This document shows positions 19,661 through 30,931 of a DNA stretch of 59,976 nt, piece after piece. How positions within the stretch are numbered: the stretch's first letter is position 1; each line of letters starts with the position of its first letter. The stretch is from Halobacillus faecis (GTDB lineage: Bacteria > Bacillota > Bacilli > Bacillales > Halobacillaceae), in NCBI RefSeq assembly GCF_007991335.1, contig NZ_BJYD01000032.1, positions 1 to 59,976 of the forward strand, written 5' to 3'. The position numbers and the translations under genes are program-made. Below the pieces are notes generated by a model that was given only the letters and a program-made list of their open reading frames with translations, ran no database searches and was not told the origin of the DNA.

Positions 19661-19972
19661 TTATTTATCTAGTGCTTCACCAGATTTTTTCGCGATACGA
19701 ACTTTCTTACCGTCCTCGACTTTGTAACCAACACGTGTCGGTTCACCAGTCTTAGGGTCGATCGGCATTACGTTGGATACGTGGATCGCAGCTTCTTGTG
19801 TTAGGATTCCACCTTGTGGATTTTCCTGAGAAGGCTTCGCGTGCTTTTTCACTTCGTTCACACCTTCAACAAGGACACGATCTTTCTTCGGATAAGCTTC
19901 AAGGACTGTACCTTGTTTGCCTTTATCCTTACCAGTAATCACCATTACTTTGTCACCTTTTTTTACGTGCAT
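19661..19972 (-). CDS. rplX: 50S ribosomal protein L24
   Basis: An assembly-initiating 23S rRNA binder at the tunnel exit. 103 aa with a KOW motif near the N-terminus ([18 protein letters not shown]) and the [13 protein letters not shown] segment. Confidence 0.97.
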   Translation of the reverse strand: MHVKKGDKVMVITGKDKGKQGTVLEAYPKKDRVLVEGVNEVKKHAKPSQENPQGGILTQEAAIHVSNVMPIDPKTGEPTRVGYKVEDGKKVRIAKKSGEALDK

Positions 19973-20012
19973 TCTTCGCGCACCTCCTTAACAAGGCATT
20001 TCATTCAGGCTT

Positions 20013-20381
20013 TTATAATACTTCTGGAGCTAGAGATACAATCTTCATGAATTTAGCATCACGAAGTTCACGAGCTACCGGTCCAAAGATACGAGTACCG
20101 CGTGGTCCTTTGTCATCACGCACGATTACTGCTGCGTTTTCATCAAAACGGATGTAAGAACCATCTTTACGGCGCACTCCACTCTTAGAACGTACGATAA
20201 CAGCTTTTACAACTTCACCTTTTTTAACAACGCCTCCTGGTGTTGCCTGCTTCACAGTAGCAGTGATGATATCACCAATGTTAGCTGTTTTGCGGCCGGA
20301 TCCACCCAATACTTTAATGGTTTGGATTTCACGAGCACCAGAGTTATCTGCGACTTTCAGACGAGATTCCTGTTGAATCAT
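20013..20381 (-). CDS. rplN: 50S ribosomal protein L14
   Basis: L14 forms an intersubunit bridge beneath the factor-binding region and is the target of RsfS. 122 aa, full length, with [19 protein letters not shown] at the start and the conserved [20 protein letters not shown]. Confidence 0.97.
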   Translation of the reverse strand: MIQQESRLKVADNSGAREIQTIKVLGGSGRKTANIGDIITATVKQATPGGVVKKGEVVKAVIVRSKSGVRRKDGSYIRFDENAAVIVRDDKGPRGTRIFGPVARELRDAKFMKIVSLAPEVL

Positions 20382-20423
20382 AACATGTAACCTCCCTTCG
20401 GATTAACTCCGAGCGAACTTTAT

Positions 20424-20687
20424 TTAGATAATGACAGACTCTTCAACAACTTCTAGAAGACGGAAACGCTTAGAAGCAGACAATGGACGAGTTTCCATGA
20501 TGCTTACGATGTCGCCGTTTTTCGCTTGGTTGTTTTCGTCATGCGCTTTGAACTTTTTGGAATACTTTACGCGCTTGCCGTAAAGTTTGTGGAACTTATA
20601 AGTTTCTACTAGTACGGTGATGGTTTTATCCATCTTGTCAGAAACGACACGGCCAGTATAAACTTTACGATTATTACGTTCAGTCAT
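20424..20687 (-). CDS. rpsQ: 30S ribosomal protein S17
   Basis: An OB-fold primary binder of 16S rRNA. I place the start at ATG 20687 ([14 protein letters not shown]), 10 nt after AGGAGG, rather than the longer in-frame start at 20708. 87 aa, ending [17 protein letters not shown] ([14 protein letters not shown]). Confidence 0.95.
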   Translation of the reverse strand: MTERNNRKVYTGRVVSDKMDKTITVLVETYKFHKLYGKRVKYSKKFKAHDENNQAKNGDIVSIMETRPLSASKRFRLLEVVEESVII

Positions 20688-20711
20688 GTGAGGGTGACCT
20701 CCTCTCATCTA

Positions 20712-21336
<625 letters not shown>

Positions 21337-21354
21337 AATGCTTTTCCCCCTTCC

Positions 21355-21996
21355 TTACTTGTCAGTTTTAGTTGGAAGGACTTCTCCACGATAAATCCAC
21401 ACTTTAACACCAAGCTTACCGTAAGTGGTGTCAGCTTCTGCAGTTCCGTAATCGATGTCTGCACGAAGTGTGTGTAGTGGTACTGTTCCTTCACTGTAAT
21501 ATTCAGCACGAGCGATATCCGCGCCACCTAGACGACCAGATACTTGGGTACGAATACCTTTAGCTCCTGCACGCATAGCGCGTTGGATTGTTTGTTTCTG
21601 AGCACGACGGAAAGATACGCGGTTTTCCAATTGACGTGCGATATTGTCAGCTACAAGAGTAGCGTCAAGATCTGGCTTTTTCACTTCAACGATGTTGATG
21701 TGAACGCGTTTACCAGTAAGTTGGTTTAGAGCTTTACGAAGTGCTTCTACTTCAGAACCGCCTTTACCGATAACCATTCCTGGCTTAGCTGTGTGCACAG
21801 TAATGTTTACACGGTTTGCTGCGCGTTCGATTTCTACCGTAGAAAGAGCAGCATCTTTAAGACGATTTTCAACATATTCACGAATCTTAATGTCTTCATG
21901 TAACAAGTCTGCATAGTCTTTGCCAGCGTACCACTTGGATTCCCAATCGCGGATGACGCCGATACGAAGACCTACCGGATTAATTTTTTGACCCAC
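21355..21996 (-). CDS. rpsC: 30S ribosomal protein S3
   Basis: S3 lines the mRNA entry channel. 213 aa with a KH domain ([12 protein letters not shown] near 80-90) and C-terminal S3 domain. GTG 21996 is the start, 8 nt after GGAGGG. It is slightly shorter at the C-terminus than B. subtilis S3. Confidence 0.97.
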   Translation of the reverse strand: MGQKINPVGLRIGVIRDWESKWYAGKDYADLLHEDIKIREYVENRLKDAALSTVEIERAANRVNITVHTAKPGMVIGKGGSEVEALRKALNQLTGKRVHINIVEVKKPDLDATLVADNIARQLENRVSFRRAQKQTIQRAMRAGAKGIRTQVSGRLGGADIARAEYYSEGTVPLHTLRADIDYGTAEADTTYGKLGVKVWIYRGEVLPTKTDK

Positions 21997-21999
21997 TGA

Positions 22000-22341
22000 T
22001 TATCCCTCCTTTTTTTCTGATACGACCACTGTGATGTGGCTTGTGCGTTTGTTGATTTGGCTTGCGCGGCCCATTGCGCGAGGGCGGAAACGTTTAAGAG
22101 TTACGCCTTCGTTTACAAACGCTTCGGAAACGTATAGGTTTTCCGGGTCCATTTCATAGTTGTGTTCTGCGTTAGCGATCGCGGAGTTAAGAAGTTTCTC
22201 AACTACTGGAGATGCGCCACGCTGCGTTAGACGTAGTGTAGCTAGAGCTTCACCAACATTTTTTCCTCGAATTAAATCAATTACCAAACGAGCTTTACGA
22301 GGAGCGATACGAACGGTTTTAGCAACTGCTTTAGCTTGCAT
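22000..22341 (-). CDS. rplV: 50S ribosomal protein L22
   Basis: L22 lines the exit tunnel and its beta-hairpin forms part of the constriction. 113 aa, full length; the hairpin region [26 protein letters not shown] is intact, split here only for naming. Located between rpsS and rpsC. Confidence 0.97.
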   Translation of the reverse strand: MQAKAVAKTVRIAPRKARLVIDLIRGKNVGEALATLRLTQRGASPVVEKLLNSAIANAEHNYEMDPENLYVSEAFVNEGVTLKRFRPRAMGRASQINKRTSHITVVVSEKKEG

Positions 22342-22361
22342 TAGAGTGCCTCCTCTCTATA

Positions 22362-22640
22362 TTAACGTTTTGTTTTCTTATCGTCGCCAGAGTGTCCCTT
22401 GAACGTACGGGATGGCGCGAATTCACCTAGTTTGTGACCAACCATGTCTTCAGTCACATAAACTGGTACGTGCTTACGACCGTCATAAACGGCAATTGTG
22501 TGTCCGACGAAGTTAGGGAAGATCGTAGAACGGCGAGACCAAGTCTTTACGACCTGCTGTTTATTATCTTCGTTCAACTTCTCGACTTTTTTCATTAAGT
22601 GATCATCTACAAAAGGTCCTTTTTTCAGGCTGCGGCCCAT
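22362..22640 (-). CDS. rpsS: 30S ribosomal protein S19
   Basis: S19 pairs with S13 in the 30S head. 92 aa, with [19 protein letters not shown] and [22 protein letters not shown] as family landmarks. Between rplB and rplV. Confidence 0.97.
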   Translation of the reverse strand: MGRSLKKGPFVDDHLMKKVEKLNEDNKQQVVKTWSRRSTIFPNFVGHTIAVYDGRKHVPVYVTEDMVGHKLGEFAPSRTFKGHSGDDKKTKR

Positions 22641-22697
22641 GAATAAACCTCCCTTCGCGATTGAGAGACGGGTTTTACTGCCCGCCCGACAATCCCG

Positions 22698-23531
22698 TTA
22701 TTTTTTACCGCGTCTACGCACGATATATTTATCAGACGGCTTGTTGCGTTTTCTCGTTTTGTATCCAAGAGTTGGTTTACCCCATGGAGATACTGGAGAT
22801 GGCATACCGATTGGTGCGCGTCCTTCACCACCACCGTGTGGGTGATCACTAGGGTTCATTACGGAACCACGTACTGTAGGGCGCTTACCTTTCCAACGAG
22901 AACGTCCAGCTTTACCTACGCTGATTAGTTCGTGCTCAAGGTTACCAACTTGACCGATTGTTGCACGGCAAGAACTTAGTACCAAACGAACTTCACCAGA
23001 AGTTAGACGTACAAGCGTGTATTTCTCTTCACGACCAAGGATTTGTGCAGAAGCACCTGCAGAACGGACAAGCTGTCCTCCGCGTCCTGGCTTAAGTTCT
23101 ACGTTGTGTACGATTGTACCAACTGGAATGTCTTTCAACTGAAGAGCATTACCTGGTTTGATATCTGCACCTTCACCAGAAATAATTTCCGTTCCAACCT
23201 TCACACCTTTTGGAGCTAGGATGTAACGTTTTTCACCATCAACATAATTGATTAGTGCAATGTTAGCGGAGCGGTTCGGATCATATTCGACTGTAGCAAC
23301 GCGTCCAGGTATTCCATCTTTGTCACGCTTGAAGTCGATAATACGATACTGACGCTTGTGGCCTCCGCCCTGATGACGAACTGTCAGCTTACCCTGGTTG
23401 TTACGTCCACCTTTTTTATGAAGTGGAGTGACAAGGGAGCGTTCAGGTTTGTCAGTTGTGATTTCAGCGAAATCAGATACTGACATGTGTCGACGACCGT
23501 TAGTAATTGGTCTGAACTTTTTAATCGCCAT
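22698..23531 (-). CDS. rplB: 50S ribosomal protein L2
   Basis: L2 is a core 23S rRNA binder required for subunit association and peptidyl transfer. 277 aa, with the OB-fold and SH3-like domains and the conserved [18 protein letters not shown] near the C-terminus containing the functionally important histidine. Confidence 0.98.
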   Translation of the reverse strand: MAIKKFRPITNGRRHMSVSDFAEITTDKPERSLVTPLHKKGGRNNQGKLTVRHQGGGHKRQYRIIDFKRDKDGIPGRVATVEYDPNRSANIALINYVDGEKRYILAPKGVKVGTEIISGEGADIKPGNALQLKDIPVGTIVHNVELKPGRGGQLVRSAGASAQILGREEKYTLVRLTSGEVRLVLSSCRATIGQVGNLEHELISVGKAGRSRWKGKRPTVRGSVMNPSDHPHGGGEGRAPIGMPSPVSPWGKPTLGYKTRKRNKPSDKYIVRRRGKK

Positions 23532-23567
23532 CTTTATTTCCCTCCTTCATATTTCAATTCGTGTATT

Positions 23568-23855
23568 TTATGCTTCGAAGATTTCTAGTTCTTCGCTGTC
23601 CTGAGTCAATGTGATGACTGCTTTCTTACGATCGGAGCGGTAGCCGCCGTAACGACCCATACGCTTGAACTTACCTTTAAGGTTCATTGTGTTGACTTGT
23701 GCAACTTGAACGCCAAAGATTTCTTCAACTGCTTTTTTAATTTCAGTTTTGTTAGCTTTCGGGCTAACTTCAAACGTATATTTCTTTTCTCCCATAAGAT
23801 CAGCAGAATGTTCAGTAATGACAGGGCGCTTGATAATATCGCGTGGTTCTTTCAT
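23568..23855 (-). CDS. rplW: 50S ribosomal protein L23
   Basis: L23 forms the tunnel-exit docking site for signal recognition particle and trigger factor. 95 aa, full length. ATG 23855 overlaps the rplD stop by one base (TAATG), so the two are translationally coupled. Confidence 0.97.
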   Translation of the reverse strand: MKEPRDIIKRPVITEHSADLMGEKKYTFEVSPKANKTEIKKAVEEIFGVQVAQVNTMNLKGKFKRMGRYGGYRSDRKKAVITLTQDSEELEIFEA

Positions 23856-24478
23856 TATGAGAGCACCTCCCCTGCTTTTTCAGCTGCTTCCTTAGTAAGG
23901 ATCAGCTTGTCATGCGTTAGCAAGTCTAACACACTTACTTGCTCTACAGGAAGACTCTTCACTGTAGGGATGTTGTTAGATGAAAGAGTTACATTTTCGT
24001 CTGCTTCAGCAGTAACGATCAATGCTTTCTCGTTAACATCTAGTGCTTTTAGAATGTTTGCTACTTCTTTTGTTTTTGGAGCATCAAGAGATAGGCTCTC
24101 AAGAACAATGATGTTTTCTTCTTTCACTTTAGAAGAGAAAGCAGATTGAAGTGCCAAACGACGTACTTTTCTTGGCATCGTGTAGCTGTAGCTGCGTGGT
24201 GTAGGACCGAAAACAGTTCCGCCACCTACCCATTGTGGTGAACGGATAGATCCTTGACGCGCACGGCCTGTACCTTTTTGGCGCCATGGTTTGCGTCCGC
24301 CGCCACTAACTTCAGAACGTCCTTTTACTTTGTGTGTGCCTTGGCGAAGATTCGCACGCTGCATCAACACAGTTTCGTGTAAAACGTGAGTATTAGGTTC
24401 AATTCCAAATACAGATTCATTTAGTTCGATTTCACCAACATTAGAACCGCTTTGGTTTAATAGTGCTACTTTAGGCAT
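23855..24478 (-). CDS. rplD: 50S ribosomal protein L4
   Basis: L4 lines the exit tunnel through a long loop and in Gammaproteobacteria also represses the S10 operon. 207 aa; the tunnel loop [19 protein letters not shown] is intact. Whether this L4 binds the structured leader upstream of rpsJ is an open question. Confidence 0.97.
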   Translation of the reverse strand: MPKVALLNQSGSNVGEIELNESVFGIEPNTHVLHETVLMQRANLRQGTHKVKGRSEVSGGGRKPWRQKGTGRARQGSIRSPQWVGGGTVFGPTPRSYSYTMPRKVRRLALQSAFSSKVKEENIIVLESLSLDAPKTKEVANILKALDVNEKALIVTAEADENVTLSSNNIPTVKSLPVEQVSVLDLLTHDKLILTKEAAEKAGEVLS

Positions 24479-24499
24479 GACATATCCTCCCTTCGTTTA

Positions 24500-25135
24500 T
24501 TATTTGCTAGCCTTAATTGCACTTGTAATCTTAACGTAAGATTTTTTCGCGCCTGGTACATTACCTTTGATAAGTAGTAGATTACGCTCAGCGTCCACTT
24601 TTACTACTTCAAGGTTTTGTAGAGTTACTGTTTCGCCACCCATTTGTCCTGCAAGGCCTTTGCCTTTGAAGACTTTGGACGGGTCAGCACCTTGCCCCAT
24701 TGAACCGGAACGACGGTGGAAACGGGAACCGTGAGTTTTAGGTCCAGTAGATTGGTTGTGGCGCTTGATTGCACCCTGGAAACCTTTACCTTTAGAAGTT
24801 CCTGTAACGTCAATTGCGTCACCAGCTTCGAAAATATCAACTTTAACCTCTTGACCTAGTTCAAAGTCATCAAGGTTTGTATTACGGAATTCACGAACGT
24901 AGCGCTTAGGTGTTGTGCTTGCTTTATCAGCGTGCCCTTGAGCAGCTTTCTTCAAGCGGTTTGACTTTTCATCAGCAAAACCAAGTTGGATCGCTTCATA
25001 ACCGTCATTTTCTGTTGTTTTCTTTTGAAGAACAACGTTTGGCTCAGCCTGAACAACTGTTACTGGGATCAACTCGCCATTTTCAGAGAAAATTTGAGTC
25101 ATGCCGACTTTTCGTCCTAAGATTCCTTTCGTCAT
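24500..25135 (-). CDS. rplC: 50S ribosomal protein L3
   Basis: L3 reaches the peptidyl-transferase centre with an extended loop. 211 aa, with [16 protein letters not shown] at the start and the loop segment [22 protein letters not shown] 25135 follows GGAGGTGTAACGG. Confidence 0.97.
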   Translation of the reverse strand: MTKGILGRKVGMTQIFSENGELIPVTVVQAEPNVVLQKKTTENDGYEAIQLGFADEKSNRLKKAAQGHADKASTTPKRYVREFRNTNLDDFELGQEVKVDIFEAGDAIDVTGTSKGKGFQGAIKRHNQSTGPKTHGSRFHRRSGSMGQGADPSKVFKGKGLAGQMGGETVTLQNLEVVKVDAERNLLLIKGNVPGAKKSYVKITSAIKASK

Positions 25136-25167
25136 CCGTTACACCTCCTATTATCTTTACGATTTAT

Positions 25168-25581
<414 letters not shown>

Positions 25582-25609
25582 TCATCGCCTTTTATGACCA
25601 ACATTACTT

Positions 25610-25638
25610 ATTATATAGAAGAAATGCGGTCAATGCAA
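25610..25638 (-). promoter_or_regulatory. S10 operon promoter P2 (proximal)
   Basis: -35 TTGCAT (25633-25638) and a perfect -10 TATAAT (25610-25615) are 17 nt apart. The predicted transcript begins near 25603 and carries the structured leader. Confidence 0.75.
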
Positions 25639-25678
25639 GGATAAATCCATAATTATTTTCATTACGGACACTTAAAAT

Positions 25679-25707
25679 ATTATACTAGCGTTCAGCACTT
25701 TTTTCAA
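25679..25707 (-). promoter_or_regulatory. S10 operon promoter P1 (distal)
   Basis: -35 TTGAAA (25702-25707) and perfect -10 TATAAT (25679-25684) are 17 nt apart. Just upstream a 9-bp inverted repeat, AAGCATTCA (25717-25725) with TGAATGCTT (25738-25746), could terminate or regulate. The remaining intergenic sequence to the tuf terminator (25747-26005) shows no gene I can support. Confidence 0.75.
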
Positions 25708-26004
25708 GGGGATAGCAAGCATTCATGGGCTTTCCGTTGAATGCTTTCGACTCCTTCTCTGAAATCCATTGTCCATTAAAACAAATATGCAAGAGGATAT
25801 CAACCATCTCTGTGTAAAGAATAATATTCTAAACATTCGATAAGATCCATTTGTTCCTTATCAGCATATCCTTGGTGGAATGATAAAAGACCTACGATCG
25901 ATAAAACCAATAGTCTTCTTATTGTATTATAGGCCAGTAAGATAAAGGAAAAAGAAATCCATAATTTCAGGATAGGATTCAATGGTAGTGTTGTATTTCT
26001 TCAT

Positions 26005-26037
26005 TAAAAAAGAGCAACAGCCAGAAGCTGTTGCTCT
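26005..26037 (-). terminator. str operon / tuf terminator
   Basis: An 11-bp perfect stem, 26011-26021 with 26027-26037 (AGAGCAACAGC / GCTGTTGCTCT), with a 5-nt loop. The A-run at 26005-26010 supplies the U-tract of the minus-strand transcript. Confidence 0.9.
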
Positions 26038-26058
26038 CTATATAGGATAGAACTGAAA

Positions 26059-27249
<1,191 letters not shown>

Positions 27250-27307
27250 TGTATATTTCCTCCTTTAGATAAGTAGCAAGTTTTTTGGTTTTAAAGATTT
27301 ATGATGC

Positions 27308-27340
27308 AGCTTAGGAGTAAGCATGAGTCACTCCTAAGCT
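27308..27340 (-). promoter_or_regulatory. Stem-loop at the predicted 5' end of the tuf transcript
   Basis: A perfect 11-bp stem pairs 27308-27318 with 27330-27340 (AGCTTAGGAGT / ACTCCTAAGCT) around an 11-nt loop. It starts only a few nucleotides after the transcription start predicted from the tuf promoter and has no U-tract, so it is not an intrinsic terminator. A 5' stem-loop of this sort can protect mRNA from decay; that role is inferred. Confidence 0.6.
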
Positions 27341-27350
27341 TACAATACAA

Positions 27351-27379
27351 GTTATACTTTAACTCGTCTAAAAAATCAA
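27351..27379 (-). promoter_or_regulatory. tuf promoter
   Basis: -35 TTGATT (27374-27379), which lies at the junction with the fusA stop codon region, and -10 TATAAC (27351-27356) are separated by 17 nt. This would give tuf additional transcription beyond the str promoter. Confidence 0.65.
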
Positions 27380-29458
27380 TTATTCACCAGCATTTTTCTT
27401 GATGATTTCCTCAGAGATGCTCTTCGGAACTTCTTCATAGTGGTCGAAGTGCATTGTGTACGTACCACGGCCTTGAGTGTTGGAACGCAACGCAGTTGCA
27501 TAACCGAACATCTCGGATAGTGGAACGAATGCTTTAACCACTTGTGCATTACCACGAGTTTCCATACCTTCTACACGTCCACGACGGGAAGTTACGTCAC
27601 CCATGATGTCGCCCATGTATTCCTCTGGAATAACAACTTCTACTTTCATCATTGGTTCAAGTAGAACAGGCTTACACTTGTTTTTCGCCTCTTTAAGTGC
27701 CATGGATGCGGCTACTTTAAAGGCCATTTCGTTGGAGTCGACATCGTGGTATGAACCGTCATATAGAGTCGCTTTGATGTCTACCATAGGGTAACCAGCC
27801 AATACACCGTTTTCCATAGACTCTTTAATACCTTGTTCTACAGATGGAATGTATTCACGTGGTACAACACCACCAACGATCTTGTTAACGAATTCGAAAC
27901 CAGCGCCTTCTTCGTTCGGTTCGAACTCAACCCATACGTGACCGAATTGTCCACGACCACCAGATTGACGTACGAACTTACCTTCCACTTGTGCACTTCC
28001 GCGGAATGTTTCGCGGTAAGCAACTTGTGGAGCACCAATGTTCGCTTCAACTTTGAACTCACGCTTCAGACGGTCAACGATGATGTCTAGGTGAAGTTCA
28101 CCCATACCTGCGATGATCGTTTGACCAGTTTCAACGTTTGTTTCAGTTTGGAATGTTGGGTCCTCTTCAGCTAGTTTACCAAGAGCGATAGACATCTTAT
28201 CTTGGTCAGCTTTAGATTTAGGCTCGATAGCAACAGAGATTACCGGATCAGGGAATTCCATGGACTCAAGAATTACAAGACTCTTCTCGTCACATAGCGT
28301 ATCACCTGTACCTGTATCTTTAAGACCTACCGCACCTGCGATATCCCCTGCATAAACAGTGGAGATCTCTTCACGAGAGTTTGCGTGCATTTGTAGGATA
28401 CGACCTACACGCTCACGCTTGTCTTTCGTGGAGTTTTTCACGTATGAACCAGCACTCAATGTACCAGAGTACACGCGGAAGAAAGTCAATTTACCTACAT
28501 AAGGGTCTGTAGCAACTTTAAATGCCAATGCAGAGAATGGCTCGTTGTCGTCAGGCTTACGTACGACTTCTTCATCTGTTTGTGGTACGTGACCTTCAAT
28601 TGGAGGTACATCTAATGGAGATGGAAGATAGTCAAGAACACCATCAATTAGAAGTTGAACACCTTTGTTTTTGAAGGCAGAACCACAGAAGACAGGATAG
28701 AATTCAACACTTAGAGTCGCTGTACGGATCGCCGCTTTCAGCTGGTCGTTCGTGATTTCTTCTCCCTCTAGATACTGCATCATCAAGTCTTCATCAAGTT
28801 CTGCAACAGCTTCTACAAGCTTGCCGCGGTACTCTTCAGCTTGATCTTGGTACTCATCAGGAATCGGGCGAGCTTCCGCACGTGTTCCCAAATCGTCCAT
28901 GTAGTAGTATGCTTCCATCGTTACTAGGTCGATGATTCCTTCGAATTCATCTTCTGCTCCGATAGGAAGTTGAACGGCTGCTGCATTTGCTCCAAGGCGG
29001 TCTTGCAATGTACCTAGGGAGTAGATGAAGTCAGCTCCGATTTTATCCATTTTGTTAATGAATACGATACGTGGAACACCGTATGTTGTAGCTTGGCGCC
29101 AAACAGTTTCTGTTTGAGGCTCAACACCAGATTGTGCGTCAAGGACAGCTACGGAACCATCAAGTACACGCAGGGAACGTTCAACTTCAACAGTGAAGTC
29201 TACGTGACCTGGTGTGTCAATGATGTTGATACGGTGACCTTTCCACTGAGCAGTCGTAGCGGCGGAAGTAATTGTAATTCCGCGCTCTTGTTCCTGCTCC
29301 ATCCAGTCCATTTGGGAAGCTCCTTCGTGAGTTTCGCCAATTTTGTGGATACGTCCTGTGTAGAAAAGAATACGCTCTGTCGCCGTTGTTTTACCAGCGT
29401 CGATGTGAGCCATGATCCCGATATTCCGGGTCTTTTCCAAGGAGAACTCTCTAGCCAT
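27380..29458 (-). CDS. fusA: Elongation factor G
   Basis: EF-G catalyses ribosomal translocation. 692 aa, full length, five domains: GTPase with AHIDAGKTT near 17-25, DTPGHVDF and NKMD; domain IV has the conserved [11 protein letters not shown] start. The start ATG 29458 follows GGAGAAAGATGC. Between rpsG and tuf, the standard str order. Confidence 0.99.
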   Translation of the reverse strand: MAREFSLEKTRNIGIMAHIDAGKTTATERILFYTGRIHKIGETHEGASQMDWMEQEQERGITITSAATTAQWKGHRINIIDTPGHVDFTVEVERSLRVLDGSVAVLDAQSGVEPQTETVWRQATTYGVPRIVFINKMDKIGADFIYSLGTLQDRLGANAAAVQLPIGAEDEFEGIIDLVTMEAYYYMDDLGTRAEARPIPDEYQDQAEEYRGKLVEAVAELDEDLMMQYLEGEEITNDQLKAAIRTATLSVEFYPVFCGSAFKNKGVQLLIDGVLDYLPSPLDVPPIEGHVPQTDEEVVRKPDDNEPFSALAFKVATDPYVGKLTFFRVYSGTLSAGSYVKNSTKDKRERVGRILQMHANSREEISTVYAGDIAGAVGLKDTGTGDTLCDEKSLVILESMEFPDPVISVAIEPKSKADQDKMSIALGKLAEEDPTFQTETNVETGQTIIAGMGELHLDIIVDRLKREFKVEANIGAPQVAYRETFRGSAQVEGKFVRQSGGRGQFGHVWVEFEPNEEGAGFEFVNKIVGGVVPREYIPSVEQGIKESMENGVLAGYPMVDIKATLYDGSYHDVDSNEMAFKVAASMALKEAKNKCKPVLLEPMMKVEVVIPEEYMGDIMGDVTSRRGRVEGMETRGNAQVVKAFVPLSEMFGYATALRSNTQGRGTYTMHFDHYEEVPKSISEEIIKKNAGE

Positions 29459-29500
29459 GCATCTTTCTCCTTCCTGTTTGAACCTTTATTTTTTTGGTGA

Positions 29501-29971
29501 TTACCAGCGATAGTGAGCGAATGCTTTGTTCGCTTCCGCCATCTTGTGCATTTCTTCGCGACGCTTCACAGATGCACCTGTGTTGTTAGCTGCATCTAGA
29601 ATTTCGTTAGCCAAGCGCTCTTCCATCGTTTTCTCCCCGCGTAGACGAGCATAGTTTACGATGAAACGCAAGCCTAGAGCCTGACGACGTTCTGGACGAA
29701 CCTCAACAGGTACCTGATAGTTGGAACCACCTACACGACGAGCGCGTACTTCCAATACAGGCATTACGTTCTTCATTGCTTGGTCAAAAGTTTCCATAGC
29801 GTCATTACCGCTACGCTCTTGAACTAGTTCAAAAGCTTTGTAAAGAATCTTTTGTGCTTTACCGCGCTGACCATTGACCATGATTTGGTTGATCAAGCGA
29901 GTAACAAGCTTAGAGTTATACATCGGATCTGGTAACACATCACGTTTAGCTACTGGACCTTTACGTGGCAT
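29501..29971 (-). CDS. rpsG: 30S ribosomal protein S7
   Basis: S7 nucleates 30S head assembly and contacts E-site tRNA. 156 aa, full length, with [16 protein letters not shown] at the start and the C-terminal [15 protein letters not shown]. Between rpsL and fusA. Confidence 0.98.
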   Translation of the reverse strand: MPRKGPVAKRDVLPDPMYNSKLVTRLINQIMVNGQRGKAQKILYKAFELVQERSGNDAMETFDQAMKNVMPVLEVRARRVGGSNYQVPVEVRPERRQALGLRFIVNYARLRGEKTMEERLANEILDAANNTGASVKRREEMHKMAEANKAFAHYRW

Positions 29972-30023
29972 ATGTTCCCCTCCCTTCTTGGGTGTTTTTA
30001 TTTAAGCGATATTTGCATATCGA

Positions 30024-30443
30024 TTATTTTTTAGCTTTTGGCTTTTTCGTACCGTATTTGGAACGACCTTGCATACGGCCATCAACACTTGCTGTGTCAA
30101 GAGCACCACGTACAACAGTGTAACGTACACCTGGCAAGTCTTTAACTTTACCGCCACGGATAAGAACAACACTGTGCTCTTGTAGGTTGTGGCCTTCACC
30201 AGGGATATACGCGTTAACCTCAAGCTGGTTAGTTAGACGAACACGTGCATACTTACGTAAGGCAGAGTTCGGTTTCTTAGGTGTCATTGTCCCAACACGT
30301 GTGCAAACCCCACGCTTTTGTGGAGAAGAAAGATCAGTCATACGCTTCCTATAGCTGTTGTAACCTTTGTTCAAAGCTGGAGAGTTAGACTGCTTTGTTT
30401 TGCTCACGCGTCCTTTGCGTACCAATTGGTTAATTGTTGGCAT
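30024..30443 (-). CDS. rpsL: 30S ribosomal protein S12
   Basis: S12 sits at the decoding centre. 139 aa, full length. The residues whose change gives streptomycin resistance look wild type: the lysines in [11 protein letters not shown] and in the later GGKVKDLPG loop region are present. Confidence 0.98.
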   Translation of the reverse strand: MPTINQLVRKGRVSKTKQSNSPALNKGYNSYRKRMTDLSSPQKRGVCTRVGTMTPKKPNSALRKYARVRLTNQLEVNAYIPGEGHNLQEHSVVLIRGGKVKDLPGVRYTVVRGALDTASVDGRMQGRSKYGTKKPKAKK

Positions 30444-30536
30444 GTTTGTATCCTCCCTTCATACTTTTTAATACCACACATCCAGGTGGTTCATAAAAAG
30501 GCAAAAAACAAAGCTTTCGCGTAGAACGCCAAAACT

Positions 30537-30788
30537 TTATTGCTTTATCGCCACTGTAGCCGCACCAACATCAATACCACATGCATTCCCGAGTTCCTCC
30601 ATCGAAGATACCCGTGTGTGAGGAATGTTCAGTTGTTGGGCTAATTTAGCTACTTTAAGTGTCATCGACTGATCAGCATCGTCAGCCGTTATGACTTCAA
30701 CCACTTCACCATTTTTCATGGCTTTCAGTGTTTGTTTGGTTCCAATGATTATATCGGATTTAGCCTGTGCTACTTTTTCATAAGACAT
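30537..30788 (-). CDS. rplGB: L7Ae-family K-turn RNA-binding protein (YbxF)
   Basis: An 83-aa L7Ae/L30e/S12e-family protein; B. subtilis YbxF binds kink-turn RNAs. I chose ATG 30788 ([10 protein letters not shown]), 8 nt after GGAGG; ATG 30794 would be only 2 nt from it. The end [13 protein letters not shown] is typical. First gene of the str operon, 92 nt before rpsL. Confidence 0.93.
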   Translation of the reverse strand: MSYEKVAQAKSDIIIGTKQTLKAMKNGEVVEVITADDADQSMTLKVAKLAQQLNIPHTRVSSMEELGNACGIDVGAATVAIKQ

Positions 30789-30834
30789 CTTCATATCCTC
30801 CAAAGCAACAAGGATAAATGGAAGCACCTTGATT

Positions 30835-30879
30835 ATATTATCACTCACCCAAATGCATGTCAACTGCATCCGGGTGAGT
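30835..30879 (-). promoter_or_regulatory. str operon promoter overlapped by an inverted repeat
   Basis: Consensus -35 TTGACA (30858-30863) and -10 TAATAT (30835-30840) are 17 nt apart. Interrupted symmetric arms ACTCACCC (30843-30850) / GGGTGAGT (30872-30879) and ATGCA (30853-30857) / TGCAT (30865-30869) frame the -35. Read on the plus strand, the same hairpin is followed by seven Ts, so it also has the form of a terminator for antisense transcription. Confidence 0.7.
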
Positions 30880-30931
30880 TTTTTTGGTGCTTCCTTTAAT
30901 TTTACACCTTGTTAACATCTACTTCTTTATT

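Noticed and set aside
25800-25982. 60-aa minus-strand frame between tuf and rpsJ
   Set aside because: No Shine-Dalgarno sequence, low-complexity hydrophobic content and no known homologue; probably chance in a promoter-rich gap.
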